A DNA stretch of 64,000 nt from Capitulum mitella (taxonomy: Eukaryota; Arthropoda; Thecostraca; Pollicipedomorpha; Pollicipedidae). Positions 53,851-64,000 of this stretch are shown here, in pieces (within the stretch, counting starts at the first letter, position 1; each line of letters opens with the position of its first letter). The notes under the pieces were generated by a model, which saw only the letters and a list, made by a program, of their open reading frames with translations, was not told the DNA's origin and made no database searches. A program made the translations under genes and the position numbers. The stretch covers positions 4,693,822 to 4,757,821 of the forward strand of contig CP099842.1 in assembly GCA_030062745.1 (NCBI GenBank), written 5' to 3'.

Positions 53851-54545
53851 CCAGCGCCGCTGGGCCACCCTCAGCAGCCGCAGCAGAGCGGGGCCGGGGG
53901 TCCCGGCCGGGCCCCGGGCCGGGTCCCGTCAGCCGGGCACGGCCGGTGCCGGCGCGGCCGGGCCGCCCGACTCGAACGGACGGGCCCGCGCCTAGTTTAA
54001 ACGTCGGCGGCCGTTTGATCGACACCGTATCTGGCGCACACGGTCGGCAGCGGGGCCCGGCAGCGCGCGGCGCGGCCGAGCGCGCGCCTTACCTTGGTCT
54101 CCGTGGTGGAGGGCCGGGCGCACGCGGAGATGCTCTAATCGCGCTTCACGGCAGGGTGCACAATCAAAGTTCAACTTAAATCTGGAGCTGGCGCCGTTTG
54201 CTACCCACGAATAACGACACTGGATTACACAGCTCTCGCTCGGCACTCACCCATGTAAATGACACTAAATGTGGTGGAAACGGCTCCAACTCAAGCGCGG
54301 CCAGGGGGCGGGGCCGGTGGGCGGGGCCTGGGCGCGCGAGGAGAGACGCGGATGCGGCCGCACCGCTCGGCCGCTGCCGCCGGCCTGGCCGAGGGGTCGT
54401 CGACGGGAACGTCGGGCCGACGCGACGCAGGCCGACGGCCCGAGCGGCCCGTGCGGCCTCCGAGCATCGTCGATTTCATGCTCAGCCGCCGCGGGCCTCG
54501 TGTTTGAGCACGTTCGCGCCGAAGCGAGGCTTGCGATGTGAAATG
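53851..54545. other. CpG-rich block with SOX/TCF/HNF4-like island
   Basis: GC-rich block. At 54158-54180 the sequence tgcacaatcaaagttcaact overlays a SOX core (acaat), a TCF core (atcaaag) and an HNF4/RXR-like half pair (caaagttca). Possible regulatory element, unproven. Confidence 0.35.
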
Positions 54546-57500
54546 CTGTCACTCACTGTTGTCAAGAATATGGAGAGCTGGATCCCAAGGCTGAGGCTGA
54601 GGATATGGAGACTGTAACGCTATGGTCTCATTGCAGGCGTAGGCAGGTATTGCGCATGACAGAAAGTATCAGGAGAAGCTATTCTGGTGGCTCCAGCTCA
54701 CTCTACGAACCCTTTTTGTACTTTTCTGTGAGAAGTCCTCAGGTGGAGCATTAACTATCTACAGCTTCAAGGTTCCTGTTCCAGGTTGCTGTCAATGACA
54801 CATTTATATCACTAACCTTAACTGTGAATATTGTTCATGTAGGGGCTGCCTATGATAAAAAAACGTTTTGAAGAGGAATGCTTAAAGGAAACGTTTTCAC
54901 CGTCTTGCCAGGTCGAGCGTGCTGAAGTACCAGTGTATTCTGCGGCTTCAGGCAGTCAAGGTAGGCCGTGTTTTTGTAGGATATGCGTTATTAAGCATGC
55001 ATTTCTAAGTCCACAGATGACCGAATAAGACAGAAAGCAGTCATCCCTCTCATTGAATGCGTTATCCGAGACAAAGCAAAACAAAGCTACAGGGCGGTTA
55101 CAATCACTCCACATAATTTCCTATACGGCAGGTGCTACCCAGGACCATAAAATATCGATGGATTGTTTTGTGCACGACCAAACGTGTCTTCACAACTGAC
55201 AGGTTCGGGTTTTTCCTGAAGACGGCACTTGCCTACAGAGACGCCGCATGATAGCTGGCAGCGACAGGTCAGAACCCATCTCTACACTCTCCAGTCCATT
55301 ACACACGACACAAACCAGACTACTTTTTACAGCTGTGCGCTTGCCTTGAACCTGAAAATGTGCTTGCCATCATAGGAGGGATGATCAAGGAAAACACGAC
55401 TGAAAGTAGTTGCATACCTCCAGCTGCAACACTCTCGAAATGTCCCAGTTCTTAAACTATACGGAACAATTAAGCACTGTTATTTCAGTGCCGTTCCGCA
55501 ATGTGTAAGCATCCTAATCAGATACAGCACTATCCAACATGTCACGGGTAGTGTACAGAGGCAAAACACAGGGATGTGAAACAATGATAGTCCCCGCATC
55601 AGTACCCGGTGGTTTCGAAACCCCAGTTCTGGCAATTATCGGAGGTTCCTTTAAGGGCCCGAGAAATGTGTCCGTTCCCCGGCTTTCGTTAAACATTCGC
55701 AACCTCGCTTTACGCTGATGGGATTCCCGGAGCATGTCGCCAAAAAAGACATGAGGAAGACGTTTATCATTTTATTTGGTCAGACCACCTACACTGTTCC
55801 CATCACCATTTCAGATTCACCTCGCCAGTCACGCTGGCCACCTGTGAGCTGTACGTCTGTCTTGGTCGCTACAGACAAAGGAAAATTCACTTCTATGGTT
55901 GGACTGTATTTAAAAAATGGACGAATATGGAGGTTGCGTAAGTGAAGCTAACATATTGAGACAGCAGCTGAAAAGACATCTGTGCTACCTTCGCGTCGTC
56001 GTGTAGTCGTGCTAAAACGAGAACAGATGCATCATCCGACGTTTTGAAATGACATTATCTGGCGTCGATAGTCTCAGTCTTCCACAAAAACGTGTGCGAG
56101 AAAAATCTGAAGTCATCGTGTCGAGACACTCACAACGCAGTGCAATGACTGGTGCAAAGATGTCTTGTATCATATTTGTAGACGGAAAACCTCAAAGATC
56201 ATCATCAGAAAAAAATCATCGTTATGGTAATGATTATGATCTGCCGTCAAAGCTGATGAGGAAGGCGGACCGTAATTCGGTTCGAGTTATCTGCTTTGCT
56301 CGTGGTTATGGATTTATTGACGATTAATGCGTTGGCCCCTAGTGCATGAATTCCAAGGCAGGTTTCAAGCTTGAACTCCGAATAGGTCAACTGATCTTAA
56401 ATATAAACGCATGCCTTAAAATGACTTTAAATGAAGGACAGAAAATTTTCTCCTAATGTTGGTACGATGTTTGCTTTTTGGTTAGACGTTTTTCACATAG
56501 ACCTAGAAATGACACCGGAGATAACCTCATACCACTGACATAGAGCTTTCCTCGCTGGGCTCGGAGTACCTTCGCATGTGCTGTCTTATGGACTCAATTC
56601 AGCGGGATGCCCTGCTGCCCACTCCTTGCTTCCATGCTATTCCATGGAAATATTTAGAGTGTTGAGTTGATGTTAAGGGTACCAGAGAACACGAATAGAA
56701 ATTTCGCCCGAGCCATAGAAGAAAAACTCACGGGTCCTTCACTTGGAAATATGGAACTATGTTAGTCTCTTTGAAAAAAACGAACTTTAGATAAAAAAGC
56801 AGATTGCGAGAACCTGCGCACCTATTTCAGGATGACTAGACTGGCTTCAGTAAATACTGTTGTCTTTTCCGAAATTCAGATAACGTCGATGGGCGGAAAA
56901 TAATGGAGATGAGTCAAGCCGTTGCCTTTTTTTAATTGCAAGCAAATTTCATTTTCCATGGCCGTGGCGGGCGACCGACGCCATCTTGTCCTTCGGTCAG
57001 CAGCTCGCCGTCGCCCCGTTACAAAGGCTTAATCTCTTCTCAAGGGCGGCATGGAGGAGATTCGAGCTTCAGGTTGTATGCATGCTTCCACGCCTGGCTC
57101 TGAGTTGCAAGAACCGCGAAAATCCAGGCCGATGCTGTAACTACAGACAGAGCATTTGCCGGGAATGTTACTGAAGCATGTGTATGTAAGAACTGAGGGC
57201 CGATCTGCGTTGAAAACAAACGCACATGTCTTACAGGCGGCCTTTCTTCACTGAAACCATTTCATAATCCCCGCTGAACTGGTGAATGCAGTTTGCAAAA
57301 TGAATATTACTATACAATTTGGACTGGGTTCCCAACATATGCATCTGGCTGGGGACGGCCAGGTCCATGGTCATCTGAGACTTTGTGGGGTCCCATGTAC
57401 CTATGCAGGGGTGGAATTTTGGTCAGTCGACTGGTGGTGCCTACGCATGCATTGCCTCGGACGCTTGAGATCATGGAGGGTGCCCACTCTAAAGGGATCC

Positions 57501-57980
57501 AAGCCGGTGTCTAAATTGTTCGGCAGTATTCAGGCTGGTGAGAGACAGAGGCCTGTAAAACAGAAAAAAACTCAGCAGGCAGTTTCGTTATTCGATCTGT
57601 CAAAATTCTGGTGAGCGAAGTCAACGCTGGGCGGTCAAAGCCGCTTTGGAAGCATAAAGACGATGCCCCTGTTTTCAAACATTGCCATGAAAGCTGACTC
57701 TTGGTCTGTTATTACCAAGTTAACTTGGTAGTAACTTGGTAGTTGGTCAAAGTAAACCTGTTAACTGAAAACTCCTTGGTGGAAAACACGCAAACTTCTA
57801 TACTTAGACTGGGTGACGCAAATAAGAGTTAGCGTTAGCAACATCGGTGGTCTCTGTATGGCTGACTAGGCCACACCAGTTCCTTTGAGGATCCCTGAGG
57901 AGACCCTGTCTCCTGCAGGCTATCTCTCTCCGTACCCGTCACAGGCGTACCACACTGAGTACACCGAGATGGGGTTTCTC
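54546..57980. other. Non-coding stretch
   Basis: AT-moderate DNA with short frames on both strands and no recognised domain. A palindrome taccaagttaacttggta is at 57713-57730, followed by a second taacttggtag. Confidence 0.5.
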
Positions 57981-58400
57981 GAGACTCGGCTGAGATGACT
58001 GCCTGTTTCCATCCCCTCCCCACCGCCCGCTGACCCGCCATCCGCCGCCGCCGCCGCCGCCATCGATCCACGGCGCCCCTCATCAACTTCTACCCCTTAA
58101 CTTGTCGCCTTTCACGGGCACGTGCACCGCGGAGGCGCGAGGGCGCGCGCTGCTGAGGGCGGCCGCGCGTGTCCCCCCCCCCCCTATCCTCTCGGTCGCG
58201 CCAGACTGACTCATATCGCAGCAAAGCGCGGCCCAGACCGCCCCGGCGGCCGAGCCCAGCCGCTGAACAAATAAGCGCGCTGCCCGCCGCCGCCGCCGCC
58301 GCCGCTCGATCAGGCGGCTCGGCGCCGGCCGAAAACTTCGCACGCCCCCGGATGGCAGCTGAGAAACGGAGAAGCCGCCGGCGTGGAAACCACGAATAGG
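57981..58400. other. CpG-rich block
   Basis: GCC/CCG-rich DNA with two runs of 9-10 C and (ccg)n stretches. No coding support. Confidence 0.5.
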
Positions 58401-59117
58401 ACGATGGAATCAGTTCTGGCGTGGGCATGAGGGCGCATGTTGTTCAGGTTTCTCATCGCAGCACCAGTCGCATGTCCGCGACCATTTCGTGTCAAGTTCT
58501 TGAGGGATATTTGAAATTTATCGACGTCTGATGATAACTATCTTTTGGAGTCACTGTCTATCGCGCGGTGCGTTGATATTATGATCTTAGGACGAAAAAC
58601 TCACTTTTGTCACAAGCAATTAAATGTATTAAAGTGTTCTCAGAGTGAACTGTGCTTCGAATCTTCATTACCGGACCTGACCGCATGCACTATTCTTCCT
58701 TTTCTGCATTCTGCATCGAAGCCGCAACTTTTTAGCGTTATGGGACTTGCTAAACATGCTTGACCAGAATATTCGTATGTGATAAAAAAAAAAACAGTAA
58801 AAAACCTTGAAACATTGGACTGGGTTGGATATCAGATATTCGATATCGGAAGGAGGATGGGAAGCTTGGACCTTGGCGCGGCAGCAGATAGGGCGAATAG
58901 ATTGGCGGACGTATCGACTTTGAACATCTTAAACATTGGCCGCATAACAGAGGCGGCGCAGCAGGGGGAGAGGGAGAGCAGTTGTCCTCCCCCGTCAGCA
59001 GACATGGGAGGAAAGAGTATGTTTTTGCCAACCCCCCAAAAAAGAAAGATATTGGGAAGCCCCTTTTACCGAAACTGAAAGTTTTGTTGTTACACATGTT
59101 ATCAAAATTCAGATCAA
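58401..59117. other. Non-coding stretch
   Basis: AT-moderate DNA; nothing recognised. Confidence 0.5.
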
Positions 59118-59635
59118 GGAGGCCCTCTTAAGTGAACTAGGTGGTCTTAAATTGAGTTTGGGAGGACTTTTTCTGCATTAAAGGCCTCTTTTCTAGACTA
59201 GAAAGCCCCTTTATAAATTAGGTAGCCCCTGGTCTGGATCAGGAGGCCCTGCTTTGTGTTAAGGAGGCCCCTTTGCTGGTTCGCGAAGTCCCCTTCATGA
59301 ATCAAGAGACCCCTGTTCTGGATTAGGAGACACGATTTATATTTCAGGAGGCCCCTGTTCTGGAACAGAAAGACCCTTTATGTATCAAGAGGCCCATGAC
59401 CCAGATCAAAGGGCCCTGTTTTGGGCTAAGGAGGCCCTTTGCTGGATTGCGAACCTCTTTATGAGTCAAGAGGCCTCTGTTCCGGACTAGGAGGCCCCTC
59501 TGGACATCAGGAGGCCCCTGCTCTGGAACAGGAGTCCCATTTTGGGATAAGGAGGCTCCTTGCTGGATCGGAAAGCCCCTTGTATGAGTCGGGAGGCTCC
59601 CTTGCGAGGAGGTCCCATTTTGTCTTATAGACCCC
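59118..59635. repeat. Degenerate ~20-bp tandem array (aggaggcccct)
   Basis: About 25 diverged units of the form aggaggccccttgctggatc, often alternating with agtcaagaggcccctgttct. The 151-codon minus frame (59344-59799) follows this repeat (Gly-Leu-Leu-type periodicity) and is not a credible gene. Confidence 0.82.
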
Positions 59636-62199
59636 TGGGAAATTCTGCCCCTAACTCGAAATCCGTGGCGTTGCCCCTGCCGTATAATACTGCATGGATG
59701 AAATTTGCCTAAAAATGGTTCTAGCTCCGCAAACTTTGAAAACACTTTTCGACAGATGAGTCTGCACATGGGCGATTTCAAGATGGGTCTCATGAGCATT
59801 GATTAAAATAAACGTCCTGAAACCTTCACTTTCACCTTACCCCTTCCCACCTTCACATCTTACTCCATTTTTTACATAACCGAAGATGATAGCTGGAGAT
59901 GTTGTCAATGCTTTGTTTCTTTTTAATATATTTTCAGCCATTTTCATCAAATATGCGCCTGAGCATGAAGTTTATGGCATAATGCGGGCTGGATCGGTTC
60001 AAAGTGTTAATGTAATAATTTGGCCCATACATTGCATTATTTGTAACATTTGGATATGTGTTTCATTTCCCATAGCGTGCTGTAATGTACCGTGTTAAGA
60101 AAATCGCGGCATCATGTCGATACTCGGTATATGTGAAGAGCGAGAAGTTGACCCTCAAAAACATAAATTCCAAAACGTCCTCAACATCGTGAGCAAAATA
60201 TTAAAAGTTTTTGAGTTTCCGTATCTCAGAGTACTCTATGATGATGTCCGCCAGAGATATAATGAATGTTCTGCTGTCAGCGCAAACGAGAACAGAATTT
60301 GTTAGATTGCTGATAACCAACTGGAACTCAAGGCTCAGATTCTGAATATTTGTTGTGGCAATCCAGACAAATGCCACCTTGAGCTCAGGGCAACCTTTTT
60401 TGTCAAATCCCTGTTCTAGTGTCATAAAAGCCGTAAGACAAATTTCGCATTTTAAATGGAGTACGAAATATAATTATTTCCTAACATAAATATCGGAGGT
60501 TTACACGAAAAGCATTGTTTTGCTCAACTGCTAGACATAATCCAAATTACTACTTAACGACACCCTTTCATAACTGCACCCGCGGTGAACAACATCCAGA
60601 CAAAAAAGGCCAAATTGATAAAAAATTATCACATAGGGCATTTAGGGGATCAATTTGCATTGAAAATAAGAGCTCGATACTTCTGGACTTAATGTCTGTC
60701 CCAATGTTGAACGTTTCAGTCATTTACTCACCGGATATAGGAACAACTATGAACATCCATAAAAAGTTTTAACCCTTTTCCCGGCGGAGAAGGGGCTGAA
60801 TCCGCCTCCTTCAGTTTTTTGCTTGCCATTTCCAGGGTTTTTGACACAGCTTCACGAAACTTTGTCACTTTGCCTAGCTATTCTTTCTACGTACTGCAAC
60901 AGAATTCCGTTATTCTATTTTGCTTAGGGGCGGAGTCAGGTAACGTTTTTGGGAGACAGGTCAGACCATTTTTGGCGCTGTTAAGGGCAAAAGACTGACA
61001 AAAATAGCATTTTTGGATAGAAATTAAAACTTGATATTGGTGTACAGGTAAGTAGTTGGACAAGTGTCATACAATTTTGTTAATCTGGGGTCACCTTGCA
61101 AGGCCAAGGTCAAAATCAAAATTTGGTCTCATAGTAATAATCTCAGCGCTATTTTTCCAAATACCAAACCCGAAATATACATGACATATAAGGGTGCCCT
61201 CTGCTTGTGTCCAAGGTTTCAGGTTGGTATCGAATTGGGTCATGGAAGTATGGTCTAAAATGTCAGTGCGCGTACCTTTTATCACAACAGCCATAAAATG
61301 GCATTATAGAAACGGAGTTTCCATTCATTTCCAAATGAATGGAAACGTTTTCAAACAATATGAAATGCACTCAAGAACATTGCAAGTGACTCTGAGGTCA
61401 GTGGAGGTCCTTTGGGGTCAAAGGTCGTAAGCTGATCTGGTGAACATGTGACCATGACAGTTCCCCTCTTTTCATGTTCATGGCACCGCCTCTGATACAA
61501 TTTGTACTTCTTCAGCATAACATGAACAGTAGAAGTTGAAAGAGCGTTTTTAACTTTTCTGTTAATTCGGTTTTGAGAAACTAATCCTCCTATTTTCAAA
61601 GCCCTGTGAACTATGAATTTTCTCAAAACTATGCCTACGAATTTTCTCAAGACATCAAATGTATGGGCCAATGATAAAAGTTCCATTCATAATGCCTCGA
61701 TTCATGCCAATTTCATCAAAATCGGTCTATAAACAACAGAGTTATAACAAGTTCAAAAACATTTCCCACTTTGACTTTTCGCCCTTCTGTATCCACCCCC
61801 TTCAAAATTTTGGAAGCTTCCTTTCATAAAAACATAGCTTACAGCATGGCAAATCGATTGCCGTTTGTTGCAATGACATCGGATGTGTAGTTCTCGAGAT
61901 CTCGGGGGGGGGGGAACCCGTCCCCTCCCTCCTGTCGGGAATCGGCTATACTGTCTAGTAGTCCGGGAACAGGGTTAAAGGAATACCAACATGTCGCTCC
62001 CGAACGCTAATGACAAATCGAACCTCGCATCCGGGCGCACCTGTTTGACGGCTGAATCGTATCTGAACCACGTGTCTGAAACCAGGCTCCCAAAATTATC
62101 ACCGAGCTGAATCGAGACCCCCGTGGCTGCAGCTCAGATGACGTTCAGTGTTTCGAATGGAAAATCAGCAGTTATCAGCAGAGACAAGCTAATGTCAGA
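59636..62199. other. AT-rich non-coding stretch
   Basis: No supportable gene. A perfect short foldback lies at 61317-61346 and a (G)9 run near 61903. Short frames carry no domain. Confidence 0.5.
61317..61346. repeat. Perfect 14-bp inverted repeat with 2-base spacer
   Basis: gtttccattcattt, then cc, then the exact inverse. Would form a tight cruciform or hairpin. Confidence 0.85.
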
Positions 62200-62900
62200 C
62201 TACTGTTTCAAACATCAAACGACGACCGACTTCCGTGTCAGACACCGCCTGACGTCAGGCCTCACGTCAGCTGACGCCCAGACCTGTGACGGCAGCGGCT
62301 GAGACGACCGGACGCTGGTCATCTGGCGGCCATCGCGGCCGCCGCCCGGCCGGCCCGTAATTAGCGCCGAGCGGGCCGCCGCCGCCGCCGCGCCGCCGCC
62401 GCCGGTCGCCGGTCGCTGTATCGATCGGCCGCCGGTGGGGGCGGGGCCTGAGCATTACTTCCACCTGAGTGGTCGGCCGCGTCACGGCGGTCCCAATCAC
62501 TGCGGCAGCGCGCCGCACGCCAGATAAAAATGGATGCTCCGCTCGGCGGCAGCGCGGCGCACGCCGAACATCTGGTCGGGCCGAGGACGGGCGGCGGGCG
62601 GCGGGCGGCGGGCGGCGGCGGCCTGTGACCGGCCGCACCTGGTCCCAACTGCGCCGCGCGGGCCGGCGGGCCGGCCGCCCGCAGCGCCTCCGCCGCCGCT
62701 CATCCCGTCCCTGCTGCGGCCGGGAGCAGGCGGAGGCTGAGCGTCAGGCCGGGGCGAGCCGACCGGCCGGCGTCAGCTGGAGGCAGCCGTCCGCCGGGCG
62801 TTCTAGTGCGTTTTGTTTGGATATAGGACGCAGACGGAGTTTCGACACTCAGTCCCAGTCTCAGTCACTCAGAGAGCCCAGCAGAGGCCAGCCGACTGAG
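62200..62900. promoter_or_regulatory. CpG-rich block with a possible plus-strand promoter
   Basis: GC-rich block with GGC repeats, a gtaattag homeodomain-type site at about 62357, a TATA-like agataaaaatgg near 62522 on the + strand, and runs of tcagtc near 62848-62870 resembling arthropod initiator sequence. No downstream coding exon was identified, so a promoter is only suggested. Confidence 0.25.
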
Positions 62901-63956
62901 CAGCGGTGCCAGCCGGGCGTCTCAGTGTGTGCTCAGCTGTGTGGGCTGGAACGGTCGCTGAGGCTTTCTTTCGCTTCTGTGATTTCACCAGCGCCGTGTG
63001 AACAGCTACCGAGTGAAGCAATCGGCCCTCATGTGGGAAGCTTGAAAGTATAGCGTGCCTGCTTACAAGGCACCTCCATGTTTTGTCCTCCTCTAAAAAT
63101 GTCAGCCCAATCATGGCACTGCCAACCTGGCGACCAGGTTTTTACATCCGCATAAGCTGACCTTGGACTTAAAGTCGAAATTCGTGCGGCACGTTGCATT
63201 CTTTAGATTATTTGGCCAGATTAGAGGGCTTGGCAGCGGCGCGCTCGTTTTTTGACGTCAGTGCAAATTCTGTTAAAACGAGCGCCTGTTTTCCGAACCT
63301 GGCGTACCGGCGTCGGCGCGAACGGGACGGTCGGCTAGGGCGTGCAAGTTAGCTGCTTGATCAGTCACGTTCTTGGCGTCACCCGTCCATACTCGCTGTT
63401 GAAACGCGAGGACGTCCTGGTCCCGCTCGCGACATCTGCGGCCGGTGTTGCTCAGGCTGGCGGCTCACCCCGACACGCTGACGGTGAGGGAGCAGCTCCT
63501 GAGTGTGACAGAGGCAGCTGCCGGGATCGTCCTCCGAACGTGCAGGCTGTGATGCTCCGAGAATCAGCTAACGAAGTCCGGGTCACGGGTGCGGGACCGA
63601 TCCTGCTGATGCAGCCCGGTCCGGTTCTGCCCGCGCACGTCTTGAAAGCGACGGGTGACACTGGCTGCGGCGTTTTCCTCCTCGATCAACGCATGCTGTT
63701 AGACCTCACCGTCTCCCTTGGGCATTGCCGTACCCCACCGTCGTCTTCACAGACCGTCAGACCCCAAGCCGACCCCTCATAAGCCGTCAGTGGTGCCACC
63801 GACCCCCCCCCCTCCATAGTACCACTGTCTCGTTGGCACCGTTGACCCATCACATACGGCCAGTGTACCAGCATCGCGGACCGGCAGTGGTACCCCACCC
63901 CATCACAAGCTGCCAGTGGAGGTACCACTGTCATAGACCGTCAATGGTGCTGCCGA
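62901..63956. other. Non-coding stretch at right end
   Basis: Mixed composition. 63700-63950 has irregular ccgtcagtggtaccac-type repeats. No gene recognised. Confidence 0.45.
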
Positions 63957-64000
63957 CAGACACGTAGCCAGGATTCTCCGGGGGGGGGGGCAAATATCAG
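63957..64000 (+). mobile_element. hAT-type MITE, copy E (cut by window end)
   Basis: Starts cagacacgtagccagg, then gattctcc and a run of 11 G, the same terminus as copy A. The remainder lies outside the window. Confidence 0.65.

Noticed and set aside
59344..59799. 151-codon minus-strand frame
   Set aside because: Mirror of the aggaggcccct tandem array.
63462..63560. Possible exon of an alpha-catenin/vinculin-like helix (HPDTLTVREQLLSVTEAAAG)
   Set aside because: The helix-like wording is suggestive, but no convincing acceptor and donor pair and no neighbouring exon were found.

Overview
The window is animal genomic DNA. It has long introns with GT-AG splice sites, a tRNA-derived SINE, hAT-type miniature transposons, many minisatellites, and CpG-rich islands alternating with AT-rich stretches. 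Two protein-coding genes can be reconstructed exon by exon. They face each other tail to tail. Wording in the Pax6 linker and homeodomain (SDGNSEHNSS, FTNEQI) is closest, as I remember these proteins, to arthropod Pax6 of the twin-of-eyeless type. I therefore think of an arthropod, probably a GC-rich crustacean. The species cannot be settled from this sequence.

Positions 624-6167 (+) hold nine exons of a TM7SF3-like seven-pass membrane protein. The reading frame stays open across all eight introns (544 residues plus stop). The first exon, with the signal peptide, lies left of the window. Positions 6168-12652 are intergenic: microsatellites and no supportable gene.

Positions 12653-42487 (-) hold a complete Pax6 gene of the eyeless / twin of eyeless class in nine coding exons: a 13-nt start exon (MPHK), two paired-domain exons plus a third carrying its last residues and a linker, three homeobox exons, a Ser/Gly/Ala-rich transactivation exon, and a 92-nt terminal exon ending in SNYWSRLQ. 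Coding lengths add to 1365 nt, exactly 455 codons including the stop, with compatible phases at every junction. Several of these exons are too small or too fragmented to appear as long open frames. The introns (intron 3 alone is 14.1 kb) carry hAT MITEs, four tandem-repeat arrays, a 23-bp hairpin on the transcribed strand and AT-rich islands in GC-rich DNA that look like enhancers.

Positions 42524-64000 are upstream of Pax6. I found no supportable coding gene there. The stretch is a chain of CpG-rich islands, including a cluster of CRE / E-box / CRE palindromes at 47.2 kb that could be the Pax6 promoter. It also has a 29-bp minisatellite whose long open frames are an artefact, a degenerate ~20-bp tandem array and more hAT copies.

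No new multi-gene system is evident. The most useful observations are the fully assembled Pax6 with its micro-exons, the hAT family with intact 8-bp target duplications, the intronic hairpin, the palindromic promoter-like cluster and the candidate regulatory islands around Pax6.
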